Below, one piece after another: positions 42,889 to 51,018 of a DNA stretch of 64,000 nucleotides; within the stretch, counting starts at the first letter, position 1; each line of letters opens with the position of its first letter. The stretch comes from Bryobacterales bacterium (GTDB lineage: Bacteria; Acidobacteriota; Terriglobia; Bryobacterales; Bryobacteraceae), in the NCBI GenBank assembly GCA_016721425.1, contig JADKID010000022.1, positions 1-64,000 on the forward strand. Direction: 5' to 3'. The notes beneath the pieces were generated by a model. The model was not told the DNA's origin. It worked only from the letters and a program-made list of their open reading frames with translations, and did no database searches. The position numbers and the translations under genes were made by a program.

Positions 42889-44303
42889 AACTGTCCTCCT
42901 TGAATGGATAGCCGCCTAAGTGCGGCGGCGACGTTCCTGTCTTCGATCTCTTCTGCCCAGTTGGTCCGGCGCTCGGGCTCAGAGCCCTGCCCGGAGGTGT
43001 CGAGTTCCGGTCCAACGCTCCGTACGGAGGACTGGGCCGACTCGTGGTTTGACAAACGAATCTCCTCTGATGGTCTTGACTCGAAGGAGCGGCTTGGAGT
43101 GCGAAATTCCGCAGACCACCCGCGGGACTCCAACCCTCGCTCCAGAGCCGGCAGATCATTTGCGACAGCCGAGGCCAGCCGTGTGTCCTCGGTTCGGATC
43201 GTCACTTTGACGTCGCCCCTGGTCTCAGTGAACCGGAGGTCCACCGGACGGCCGGCGGTCGCCTGGAGCCGGATTGTGATGGCCTGAGGTTGATGGGGTG
43301 TAGCCTCCGAATCGGGCTCCCTTGCCGGACGGGCTGCGGCAGGCTGGTCCAATCTGGCAGCAGGAGCGGCACTTTGGCCAGGACCACCCGGACGTGCGGC
43401 GGGCGGAGCCGGAGGGGGGGCGGCCCAGGGCGAGTCAGCTGCGGACGGCGTTGCCGGCTCCTGACGCCGCACCTGATCCGGTCTCTCCCTTCTGGGACTG
43501 TCTGGCTCCTGTTGGCCCTCCGGTTGTCCGGATGGTGCAGCCGCGCCTTCGGCGGATTGCTGGGCATGAGGGCGAGTAATGGGGGCGGGTTCGCCTGGCA
43601 CTCGATGGGCCGCCCGGACTGCGGTATCGAGGTCAACGATTGGATGACTCGCCACCCCGGGTGCCTCCCGGATCGGGCATTCAGTTTGAATTGCACGATC
43701 GCGCATCCAGCCTTCCAGGACGACCGGCCGTGCCGACATCTCGGGCGTCAGCGGGCTCTGGCCCGGAGGCACAGTCCGAGCGTCAGCGACGCGCGGCTGC
43801 GCCGGTTTGGACGGCAACTCGGCGCCAGTGGTTGGCCTGGGTATTCCGGGCGATGGCGATGATGTCTCGACCAGCCCAGTTGATCCAAGGGCGGCACCGA
43901 CCGGGGAGGGCGGCGTATCGCGGCCAAGCGCAGGACGGGATAGGCAAATGAGCGGGGTTGGCAACGGGCACAGCGGGAACCACTGTGAACTGAGATCTTC
44001 GGCTCTCCTGTTTGGCGTACTGGGGATCAATGACCGAGAAGAGCGCCCGGATGGCTGGGGAGTCTGCTCCGCTTCCACGGGTGGCGGTGAGTCCACCTCG
44101 GCAGCCTCGGCGACCGGAAATATTTCGGCAAGCAGGAGGTTAAAAATGTCCGATAGGAGGAAATCTGGAGGTCCATTGGGTTGGGCGGCTGCTGAGACGC
44201 TTAAGGCGGAGGGGCCGATCAGAATCTGCAACGGAGATGCCGACGGTGAAGTCACGTCTGGGTGGATGCAATCGGCGGGCCAACTGTAAATGGATGAAAG
44301 CAA
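42885..44303 (-). CDS. fliK: Flagellar hook-length control protein FliK-like
   Basis: 472 aa, low-complexity Pro/Ala/Ser-rich over the first ~340 residues (APPPAPPAARPGGPG and similar), as expected for the FliK ruler. The C-terminal region ~345-415 (ITIRLQATAGRPVDLRFTET, VTIRTEDTRLASAVANDLPA, LERGLESRGW) matches the Flg_hook domain that contacts FlhB. The start is uncertain: TTG 44303 is the first possible codon and has no good ribosome site. It is first of the minus-strand flagellar operon. Confidence 0.82.
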   Translation of the reverse strand: MLSSIYSWPADCIHPDVTSPSASPLQILIGPSALSVSAAAQPNGPPDFLLSDIFNLLLAEIFPVAEAAEVDSPPPVEAEQTPQPSGRSSRSLIPSTPNRRAEDLSSQWFPLCPLPTPLICLSRPALGRDTPPSPVGAALGSTGLVETSSPSPGIPRPTTGAELPSKPAQPRVADARTVPPGQSPLTPEMSARPVVLEGWMRDRAIQTECPIREAPGVASHPIVDLDTAVRAAHRVPGEPAPITRPHAQQSAEGAAAPSGQPEGQQEPDSPRRERPDQVRRQEPATPSAADSPWAAPPPAPPAARPGGPGQSAAPAARLDQPAAARPAREPDSEATPHQPQAITIRLQATAGRPVDLRFTETRGDVKVTIRTEDTRLASAVANDLPALERGLESRGWSAEFRTPSRSFESRPSEEIRLSNHESAQSSVRSVGPELDTSGQGSEPERRTNWAEEIEDRNVAAALRRLSIQGGQF

Positions 44304-44467
44304 AAGTGAGCGATTGCTGCGGACGCTCCTGTTAGCGTATGAAGTTCCGAATTGAAACTCGGAAAGTGAACAATGTGTTCCGTTTTGAACGATCTACACA
44401 CTCGCCTTTCTGAAACGAGGGGATTCGTGAGATTGGGCCGTAAATTGCTACGTAAATCTCGACGATT
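44304..44467. promoter_or_regulatory. Divergent flagellar intergenic region
   Basis: 164 bases between the minus-strand fliK operon and the plus-strand flgF operon, AT-richer than the flanks. It must hold both promoters. I looked for sigma-28 (TAAA-N15-GCCGATAA) and sigma-54 (GG-N10-GC) signatures and found no convincing match. No gene is seen. Confidence 0.5.
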
Positions 44468-45196
44468 ATGGACCCCATTACCTCCACAGCGGCGGCTGGC
44501 ATCCGGGCGAGAATGGAGTCGCTCGATCTACTCGCAAACAACCTTGCCAACAGCGGGACGCCGGGCTTCAAGGCGGACCGGGAAGCATATCGACTGTATA
44601 CCGCCGGCGAGAGCAGCCGCGAGATGGCCTTCTCGCCAGTCATCGAATCGCACGTAACGGACTTCTCTCAGGGACCCCTGACAGTGACCGCCAATCCAGG
44701 GGACCTTGCTATCTCTGGCGATGGATTCCTCGCCGTCGACGCACCGCGCGGCCTCTTACTGACGAGAAATGGGAAGCTCCATGTAACACCGGATGGCAAG
44801 CTGGTGACGCCGGAAGGCTATGAGGCGGCCACAGTAGAGCCGCGGCGGATGCGTTTGAACCCGGCCTTGCCGTTCGAGATCGGCACGGACGGAGCTGTTA
44901 CTCAGGACGGCTCCGTGGCAGGGCACCTGCGGATCTCGGAAGCGATGCCCGGCGCGACACCCACCAAACAGGAAGGCGCCTATTTTCGTTTGGATTCCAG
45001 TCAGCTCCGGAATCTACCGACGGAGCGATACCAGGTCCGGCAGGGCCATCTGGAAGGCTCTAATTTCTCCCCTGCCGAGGCGAGTGTGAAGTTGATTGCC
45101 GTCCTGAGGCAGTTCGAGACGCTGCAACGCGCCATGCAACTGGGCGGTGAGATGGGCCGCAAGACGGTCGAGGACGTTGCGCGAGTCGCGCCCTAG
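44468..45196 (+). CDS. flgF: Flagellar rod protein FlgF
   Basis: 242 aa rod/hook-family protein: SLDLLANNLANSGTPGFKAD at residue ~17, LAISGDGFLAVDAPRGLLLT near 79, and C-terminal EGSNFSPAEASVKLIAVLRQ, FETLQRAMQLGGEM. The shorter, more divergent N-terminus and its place directly before flgG identify it as FlgF rather than FlgG. It forms part of the proximal rod. Confidence 0.88.
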   Translation: MDPITSTAAAGIRARMESLDLLANNLANSGTPGFKADREAYRLYTAGESSREMAFSPVIESHVTDFSQGPLTVTANPGDLAISGDGFLAVDAPRGLLLTRNGKLHVTPDGKLVTPEGYEAATVEPRRMRLNPALPFEIGTDGAVTQDGSVAGHLRISEAMPGATPTKQEGAYFRLDSSQLRNLPTERYQVRQGHLEGSNFSPAEASVKLIAVLRQFETLQRAMQLGGEMGRKTVEDVARVAP

Positions 45197-45214
45197 GGAA
45201 TCGAAGGGAGTTTC

Positions 45215-46006
45215 ATGATCCGAGCACTTTTCAGCGCCGCCAGCGGGATGAATGCGCAGCAGGCCAATGTCGACAATATCGCGCACAACCTGGCCAATGC
45301 GAACACGGTTGGCTACAAGGCGCGGCGAGCCCAATTTCAGGATCTGTTCTATCAAACGATGAACCAACCGGGCGCGGCTGCCGGATCCCAGACCGTCGTT
45401 CCGAGCGGGTTGCAGCTGGGGCTCGGCACCCGAATCGCCTCCAACGAAATCACGTTTGCGCAGGGGAGTTTCTCCGGTACGAGCAATCCGCTGGATCTTG
45501 TGATTGAGGGTCGTGGGTTCTTCCAGGTACGGCGCCCGTCCGGGGAGATCGGCTACACCCGGGCTGGGCAGTTTCACCTGGACCGAGATGGCAATCTCGT
45601 CACCTCGGAAGGAGATGCCCTGGAGCCGCAAGTGACGGTTCCTCCGGAAGCGCAGAGCATCACGATCGCCGCCGATGGAACCGTGAGTTTCACGCTGCCT
45701 GGCCAGACCGCGGCGCAGCTCGGCGGTCAGATCCAACTTGCCAATTTCGCCAATCCAGCCGGCCTGAACAGCATTGGCAGGAACCTCTATCTGCCGACAA
45801 ACGCTTCCGGTGAGCCCACGGTCGGCACACCCGGCGGCCAGGAGGGGTTGGGCGCGCTCATGCAGGGCTACGTCGAGCAGTCGAACGTCTCCGTGGTGGA
45901 GGAGTTTATCAACCTGATTGTGAGCCAGCGCGCCTACGAGGCGAATTCCAAGGTGGTCAAGGCTGCCGATGAGATGTACCAACAGGCCAACAACGTAACC
46001 CGATGA
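45215..46006 (+). CDS. flgG: Flagellar distal rod protein FlgG
   Basis: 263 aa, the typical length. MIRALFSAASGMNAQQANVD, then NIAHNLANANTVGYKARRAQ, the central TRIASNEITFAQGSFSGTSN, PLDLVIEGRGFFQVRRPSGE, and C-terminal EEFINLIVSQRAYEANSKVV. All are classic FlgG. GGGAGTTTC precedes ATG 45215. It overlaps flgA by four bases. Confidence 0.96.
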   Translation: MIRALFSAASGMNAQQANVDNIAHNLANANTVGYKARRAQFQDLFYQTMNQPGAAAGSQTVVPSGLQLGLGTRIASNEITFAQGSFSGTSNPLDLVIEGRGFFQVRRPSGEIGYTRAGQFHLDRDGNLVTSEGDALEPQVTVPPEAQSITIAADGTVSFTLPGQTAAQLGGQIQLANFANPAGLNSIGRNLYLPTNASGEPTVGTPGGQEGLGALMQGYVEQSNVSVVEEFINLIVSQRAYEANSKVVKAADEMYQQANNVTR

Positions 46007-46899
46007 GACTAGCGATTCTCTTGTTTCTTGTCTCTTCCGCTTCTGCCCAGGCTGCCTGTGTCATCGTGGACCGGTCTTCGGTCACGGCAGGGGATCTGGC
46101 GTCTGTTCTGCCCGAGTTCCGGTTGATCCGGGCAGACCGGCGCTTGCTTTGGGCGCCGGTTCCGGGATTGACCCGTCTGCTCACTGGTCCTGAGGTGCAA
46201 CAACTGGCGGCGAAGGAGAGCCTGACCGTTCCGCCCGGCACCACGGTGTGCCTGCAGAGAAGGACGGTACTATTCTCCGAAGAGCAGGTAGTTGCAGCCT
46301 TGCGGGAACGCCTCCCCGCCGGAGCAGAACTGCGGTTGGTGGACTACTGCCGGCTGCCGGTAATGCCGGGACGCTTGCGGTTTGCGTCTCGTCCCTTGAT
46401 CCGAAATGCCGGCGGCCGTCCGGAACTTCATTGGAAAGGCACCGTGATCGACGATGACCAGCGGACCGCGCCATTCTGGGCCGTGGTTCAAGTGCTGATC
46501 AGCCGGCAGGTGGTCCGGGCTGTACGGCCGATTCCAGTGAATACCCTGCTGTCTGGCGACGACGTGGCCGAGTCCGTGGAGCAGTCCTCACTTGTCGACG
46601 ACGTTCCGCCGCTGCGTTTGGCCGATCTAGTCGGCAAGGAGGCGAGGCGACCGATCGATGCCAAGCAGGTGATCCAACTCGCCTGGCTCCGTGAGCCTCT
46701 GCTGATCCGAAAAGGGCAGGCCGTCCGAGTGATGGTAGAGTCCGGCCAAACACGACTCGGGCTCGACGGGCGCGCTCTCAACGGCGGGAACCTCGGCGCA
46801 ACGCTGCTCGTGAAAAGTGATGAGAACGGCAGAATGTTCCGGGCCCAGGTTACTGGCCCAGGCATGGTGGCCGTTCGGATGGAGGCTAATGCCAGATGA
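46003..46899 (+). CDS. flgA: P-ring assembly chaperone FlgA
   Basis: 298 aa, signal peptide MRLAILLFLVSSASAQA. The C-terminal SAF-like/ChapFlgA domain holds VRPIPVNTLLSGDDVAESVE, LVGKEARRPIDAKQVIQLAW, REPLLIRKGQAVRVMVESGQ. The N-terminal half is longer than in E. coli FlgA. It acts in the periplasm to assemble FlgI. It overlaps flgG and flgH by four bases each. Confidence 0.9.
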   Translation: MRLAILLFLVSSASAQAACVIVDRSSVTAGDLASVLPEFRLIRADRRLLWAPVPGLTRLLTGPEVQQLAAKESLTVPPGTTVCLQRRTVLFSEEQVVAALRERLPAGAELRLVDYCRLPVMPGRLRFASRPLIRNAGGRPELHWKGTVIDDDQRTAPFWAVVQVLISRQVVRAVRPIPVNTLLSGDDVAESVEQSSLVDDVPPLRLADLVGKEARRPIDAKQVIQLAWLREPLLIRKGQAVRVMVESGQTRLGLDGRALNGGNLGATLLVKSDENGRMFRAQVTGPGMVAVRMEANAR

Positions 46900-47594
46900 G
46901 CCGCCGATTCTTTCTTATAGGTTGCCTCATCCCATTTCTGCTGCCGCCGGGCGCCGAGGCTGGGCGGAAGCCGAAGGTGCCGGAATTGCGCTCTATCGAT
47001 CGCATCATCCGGGATTCGGAGGCGCAAGCTCGTGAGGTCGTGCTGGCGCCAGGCTCGCTCTATGATCCAGCGGGACGGTTGGCGGATCTGTCCCGGGACC
47101 AGCGCGCCTTGCAGCCAAACGATCTGGTAACCATCGTGATCTTCGACAAAGCGTCCGCTGTCTCAAAAGGCGCAAGTACCGCATCCCGGAAGTCGTCAGT
47201 CAGCGCGAGCGTGAAGGCCCTCGCTGGGCCGGTCAGGACGCCCGGGCCGCTCTCTTCTCTGGCGGATTTGAGTGGTGAGGGGAAGCTGGACGGACAGGCT
47301 GAGACTAGCCGCGAGTCGCAACTCTCCACGACCCTGTCTGCTCGTGTGACGCACGCCCTGCCCAATGGAAACCTGGTCGTTGAAGGTACCAAGGAGATCA
47401 CGATCAACTCCGAACGCCAACGCGTCTACGTGCGCGGAATCCTGCGCTGGAATGACTTGAGTACGTCGAACAGGATCTCCTCGGATCGCCTGGCCGAGTT
47501 GGAGGTCAAGGTGGACGGAAAGGGACTCGTCAACGACTCCATCCGCCGGCCCGGCCTGCTCTACCGGTTGCTCCTAGGCATACTGCCGTTCTGA
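46896..47594 (+). CDS. flgH: Flagellar L-ring protein FlgH
   Basis: 232 aa. Export signal at the N-terminus (FFLIGCLIPFLLPPG) with a Cys at residue ~10 that could be lipidated. The FlgH core reads LQPNDLVTIVIFDKASAVSK, TTLSARVTHALPNGNLVVEG, TKEITINSERQRVYVRGILR. Its presence shows an outer membrane. It ends three bases before flgI. Confidence 0.92.
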   Translation: MSRRFFLIGCLIPFLLPPGAEAGRKPKVPELRSIDRIIRDSEAQAREVVLAPGSLYDPAGRLADLSRDQRALQPNDLVTIVIFDKASAVSKGASTASRKSSVSASVKALAGPVRTPGPLSSLADLSGEGKLDGQAETSRESQLSTTLSARVTHALPNGNLVVEGTKEITINSERQRVYVRGILRWNDLSTSNRISSDRLAELEVKVDGKGLVNDSIRRPGLLYRLLLGILPF

Positions 47595-47597
47595 GTT

Positions 47598-48680
47598 ATG
47601 AGATACTTTTTGGCCATCCTGGCGTGCCTTACGCCGCTGTCTGCCGCGATACGGATCAAGGAGGTAGCGGCGATAGAGGGAGTGCGCGACAACCAACTGG
47701 TGGGGTACGGTGTTGTGGTTGGTCTCAACGGCACAGGTGACAAGCGCCAGACCTATTTTTCGGCGCAGACGCTGGCGAACCTGCTGGAGAGGATGGGCGT
47801 TCAAGTGTCCCCGACCGCGATGCAAGTCCGCAATACGGCGGCGGTGCTGTTGACTGCGAATCTCCCGCCGTTTGCGCAACCTGGCACCAGGATTGACGTT
47901 CACGTTGCTGCGATCGGTGATTCGACGAATCTCCAGGGTGGGTTGTTGATCATGACTCCGCTGAAGTCGTCTGGTGGGCAGATCTTTGCGGCGGCGCAGG
48001 GGCCTGTCGTTACCGGCGGATTCGTGGCGGGCAGGGGCGGAGGAAACTCGATGACAGTCAATCATCCCACGGCCGGTCGAGTCCCAAGCGGCGCAATCGT
48101 GGAGCGAGCGGCGCCGTCGGTTTCGCCAGGCACGACGCTGCGGCTGCAATTGAGGAAGGCGGATTTTACGACGTCAGCCAGACTGGCGGCGAGCATCAAC
48201 GCCAGGTTCAAGAGCGGTCCGGCGCGTTGCGAAAGCGCGGGAGTCGTCGTTGTTGTAATACCGCCGGACTGGGCTGCCCGGACGGTCGAGTTCATCGCCG
48301 AGATGGAGGGCCTGACGTTGAACCCAGACCGCACAGCGCGAATTGTCATCAACGAAAGGACCGGAACGGTGACGGCCGGCAGGGAGATTCAGGTTCGCCC
48401 GGTGGCGATCCTGCACGGAAACCTGTCGGTAGAGGTGCAGACCACGCTCGATGTCTCGCAGCCGGCGCCGTTGAGTGACGGAAAGACGACCGTGACCCCG
48501 CAAACCAGCGTTGGCGTGAAAGAGGATCAAGCCAAGAGCCTGCAACTGAAACAGGGCTCGACGGTGGACGATCTGGTACGGGGCTTAACTGCAATCGGCT
48601 CCACGCCACGCGACATCATTGCCATTTTGCAGAATCTTCAGGCGGCTGGCGCTCTGGACGCAGAAATCGAGGTGATCTAG
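47598..48680 (+). CDS. flgI: Flagellar P-ring protein FlgI
   Basis: 360 aa, signal peptide MRYFLAILACLTPLSAA. Core motifs IKEVAAIEGVRDNQLVGYGV, VVGLNGTGDKRQTYFSAQTL, MTVNHPTAGRVPSGAIVERA and VVVIPPDWAARTVEFIAEME fit the family. The C-terminal TVDDLVRGLTAIGSTPRDII, AILQNLQAAGALDAEIEVI is the usual FlgI ending. It forms the periplasmic bushing of the rod. Confidence 0.96.
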   Translation: MRYFLAILACLTPLSAAIRIKEVAAIEGVRDNQLVGYGVVVGLNGTGDKRQTYFSAQTLANLLERMGVQVSPTAMQVRNTAAVLLTANLPPFAQPGTRIDVHVAAIGDSTNLQGGLLIMTPLKSSGGQIFAAAQGPVVTGGFVAGRGGGNSMTVNHPTAGRVPSGAIVERAAPSVSPGTTLRLQLRKADFTTSARLAASINARFKSGPARCESAGVVVVVIPPDWAARTVEFIAEMEGLTLNPDRTARIVINERTGTVTAGREIQVRPVAILHGNLSVEVQTTLDVSQPAPLSDGKTTVTPQTSVGVKEDQAKSLQLKQGSTVDDLVRGLTAIGSTPRDIIAILQNLQAAGALDAEIEVI

Positions 48681-48682
48681 CA

Positions 48683-49030
48683 ATGATCGATTCGCTCAGG
48701 ACCGTAACGCCGGGTGAGATCGCGTCCCCTGCTGGCAGCTCAGGCCCCAACAACCGAGGTCAACTCACTGAGTCCGCACGCCAGTTTGAGGCGCTACTCA
48801 TCGGTCAGATCATGCGTAGCATGCGTGAATCCGCCGGTGGCTGGCTGGGGTCTGGCGAGGATCAGGCGGGGTCCTCCATGGCGGAGTTCGCCGAACAGCA
48901 GATGGCTCAGTTGCTCAGCGCCAGTGGCGGATTCGGCCTTGCCTCATTGATTGAGCAGGGCCTGGTCCGGAGCCCTCAACCACAGACACTCCAGGATGCC
49001 GCCTCCGCCAGATCCGCTGCTTCGGGATAG
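48683..49030 (+). CDS. flgJ: Rod-binding protein, FlgJ N-terminal domain
   Basis: 115 aa containing only the rod-binding part (LTESARQFEALLIGQIMRSM, then MAEFAEQQMAQLLSASGGFG). The muramidase domain of enterobacterial FlgJ is absent, as in many phyla. It starts 2 bases after flgI and overlaps the 3' end of the convergent fliS by 55 bases. Confidence 0.88.
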   Translation: MIDSLRTVTPGEIASPAGSSGPNNRGQLTESARQFEALLIGQIMRSMRESAGGWLGSGEDQAGSSMAEFAEQQMAQLLSASGGFGLASLIEQGLVRSPQPQTLQDAASARSAASG

Positions 49031-49416
49031 GCCGGGATTTCAGCGAAGGGCGTTGCCGTCGGGCGGATCGCGGTCCAAGCCTCCAACAATGCGGTGACGA
49101 CACTCTCTGCCTCTGCCAGCGGCCGATCCTCCTGGCGGTAGTTTCCGTCCAAGAGCTGCACCACCAGATAGGAATACAGCCGGTTCAAACCGATGGCCAA
49201 TTCTCCCCCTCGATTCAGATCCAGCGTGGCCGCCAGCTCGCCCACAATTGCGACTGCCTTGCTGATCGACGCAGCCCGTCCCTGCGTGTCTCTCTTCGCC
49301 AACTGCCGGCGTGCGTCCACTATCGAGTCCCGGAGGCCCGAATACAGTATCACGACCAACTCCAGCGGTTCGGCGGAGAGGATATCCTGCTCAATCTGAT
49401 TTCGATATGGGTTCAT
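48976..49416 (-). CDS. fliS: Flagellin export chaperone FliS
   Basis: 146 aa from ATG 49416 (MNPYRNQIEQDILSAEPLEL). The helical core VVILYSGLRDSIVDARRQLA, AVAIVGELAATLDLNRGGEL, AIGLNRLYSYLVVQLLDGNY matches FliS. It binds flagellin C-termini; no flagellin gene is in the window. The last 18 codons overlap flgJ. The open frame upstream of 49416 runs into the flaG-like gene and is ignored. Confidence 0.9.
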   Translation of the reverse strand: MNPYRNQIEQDILSAEPLELVVILYSGLRDSIVDARRQLAKRDTQGRAASISKAVAIVGELAATLDLNRGGELAIGLNRLYSYLVVQLLDGNYRQEDRPLAEAESVVTALLEAWTAIRPTATPFAEIPAYPEAADLAEAASWSVCG

Positions 49417-49438
49417 CACGTTGGCTATCCTGGGTTCC

Positions 49439-49720
49439 CTATTCTGATTCCAGTTCCTGTGCCAGCCGAAGCAAGTACTCCGGCGGCAACTGCCTGACGA
49501 CCTCTTTGGTCTCGCGGTCCACAATCTGCAGGATGGTCTTTCGCGAATGCCGATCATAGGCGAATGTCAGCTCGGTTGACTGCCCGAACAAATGCGATGC
49601 ATTGACCGACTCCACCGCACGAATCAATTGCCGCTGGGCAGCCCTCTCCTGGGGAGTGAGGGGAGAGACGGTCTCCACCGCAATCAAATCGTTTACCATC
49701 GCCAGCTTTCCAACTTCCAT
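49439..49720 (-). CDS. flaG: FlaG family protein
   Basis: 93 aa from ATG 49720, chosen because GGAGG lies 7 bases upstream. The C-terminal half reads LTFAYDRHSRKTILQIVDRE, TKEVVRQLPPEYLLRLAQEL, the FlaG core (x-F-x-V-x-D-x(3)-I-V-x(5)-G/E-V-I-R-Q-I-P). FlaG is thought to affect filament length. It is 22 bases upstream of fliS and probably co-transcribed with it. Confidence 0.85.
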   Translation of the reverse strand: MEVGKLAMVNDLIAVETVSPLTPQERAAQRQLIRAVESVNASHLFGQSTELTFAYDRHSRKTILQIVDRETKEVVRQLPPEYLLRLAQELESE

Positions 49721-49828
49721 GATCTGGCCTCCTTCTACGGCCTTTCCGCTCCTGTTCTCCACATCGTCGCGGTTGGTCGAGTCGTTAGCGAATTTCGCCG
49801 GAAGCCGGATTCTTCTCAGTGCGCCGGG

Positions 49829-50932
49829 TCAATGCGCCGGGCCGTTGGAGCCCAGATAGTTTCCGTACCCCACTACCACCGTGGACAGGATCAGGATCAC
49901 GATACTCGCCGTCACCAGCCCGCGCGTCCGGCCGCTGGACCCTCGCCATTCGTGCAGTGCAATCCCCCACAGCGTGCTGAAAATGATGATGCTCGCCATG
50001 TGCAGCGTCCAACTGGAAAACTTGTAGGCGCCCATCTGCGTCTCGCCCATGCTGTAAAAGAAAAACTGGAGATACCAGGTGATGCCGGCCAGCGCACAAA
50101 AGGCGTAGTTGGCTAGCATCGGAACCCTCTGCGGCGTCGCCTCATCGTCGTCCGGCGCCGGGCGTGTCACCGGCGAAAGGTACTGATACCCGGTCCTGTT
50201 TCGAACATTGAGCAACACGCACCACGCGAAGTTCGTCGTGAAGCCGCCGAGCAGTACAACGATCAGCACAGGCAGTCCCTGCCAGATGGCGCCCGTCCCG
50301 TGCCGCATCGTGAGCTCCTTGATGGGATCTCCGGCCGCCAGTCCGTACGAAAAGCAGGCGCTCAAAATGCCCGACACCGTGCCCACCAGCAAGCCCTTCT
50401 TCAGACTGAACTCCTTGATGACGGCCCGCTTCTGCTCCTCCGCCATCTCGCGCTCCTTGGACATGCCCGCCATGCCGGCAAAGCCAATCCCAGCCAGGCA
50501 GACCACGATCCCAACCAGCACTACCTGCCCGGATTGCGTGCCCAGCACCTGCGTCATGAACGTCCCGTTGAAAATCGGCGGCATCAGCGTGCCAAACGCG
50601 GCGCAGTAGCCCAGCGCCACGGCCATCCCCAGCGACATGCCCAGATACCGCATGGTCAGGCCAAATGTCGCGTTGCCCACGCCCCACAGAACTCCAAAGA
50701 AATAAGCCCAAAACCACGTACTCGCCGACGCCTCGCTCAGAACCTGGACCACGTCGTTGGTCAGCAGAAAGGCCATCACCCACGGCGCGATGATCCAACT
50801 GAAAAAGCCGCCCGCCAGCCAGTAGGTCTCCCACGCCCACGACTTCACGCCGCGATACGGCACATAGAAACTGCCCGAGGCGAGGCCGCCGAGCCAGTGG
50901 AACAGGACGCCGAGAATTGGATTGGGTGTCAT
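49829..50932 (-). CDS. L-rhamnose/proton symporter-like transporter (RhaT family)
   Basis: 367 aa from ATG 50932 (MTPNPILGVLFHWLGGLASG). About ten membrane helices. KSWAWETYWLAGGFFSWIIA, then GVLWGVGNATFGLTMRYLGM and SLGMAVALGYCAAFGTLMPP match RhaT, and the loop between helices 5 and 6 carries KKGLLVGTVSGILSACFSYG. Its placement next to a GntR regulator and pectin enzymes fits rhamnose or another plant deoxy sugar as substrate, which is inference. Confidence 0.88.
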   Translation of the reverse strand: MTPNPILGVLFHWLGGLASGSFYVPYRGVKSWAWETYWLAGGFFSWIIAPWVMAFLLTNDVVQVLSEASASTWFWAYFFGVLWGVGNATFGLTMRYLGMSLGMAVALGYCAAFGTLMPPIFNGTFMTQVLGTQSGQVVLVGIVVCLAGIGFAGMAGMSKEREMAEEQKRAVIKEFSLKKGLLVGTVSGILSACFSYGLAAGDPIKELTMRHGTGAIWQGLPVLIVVLLGGFTTNFAWCVLLNVRNRTGYQYLSPVTRPAPDDDEATPQRVPMLANYAFCALAGITWYLQFFFYSMGETQMGAYKFSSWTLHMASIIIFSTLWGIALHEWRGSSGRTRGLVTASIVILILSTVVVGYGNYLGSNGPAH

Positions 50933-50987
50933 GGCAGATGTCAGCAGGCATTGTATGTGAAGCGGCCCAAGCAACGGTTTGCGCACG

Positions 50988-51002
50988 CGTGGCTTAGCCA
51001 CG
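50988..51002. promoter_or_regulatory. Palindrome upstream of the GntR gene
   Basis: Perfect inverted repeat CGTGGCT-T-AGCCACG, in the divergent region between the RhaT-like and GntR genes, 15 bases before the GntR start. Candidate operator for the adjacent regulator. Confidence 0.5.
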
Positions 51003-51003
51003 T

Positions 51004-51018
51004 ATGATCAAAGATCAT
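51004..51018. promoter_or_regulatory. Palindrome overlapping the GntR start codon
   Basis: Perfect inverted repeat ATGATC-AAA-GATCAT; its last two bases are the first two of the GntR ATG (51017). No Shine-Dalgarno sequence is seen before that ATG. It may be an autoregulatory operator, or a hairpin that hides the start codon. Confidence 0.45.

Noticed and set aside
44304..44467. Sigma-28 or sigma-54 promoters for the flagellar operons
   Set aside because: No match good enough to report in the divergent gap.
32797..50000. Search for a dif site near the skew turn
   Set aside because: No 28-base sequence with convincing XerC/XerD arms was seen by eye in the intergenic gaps.
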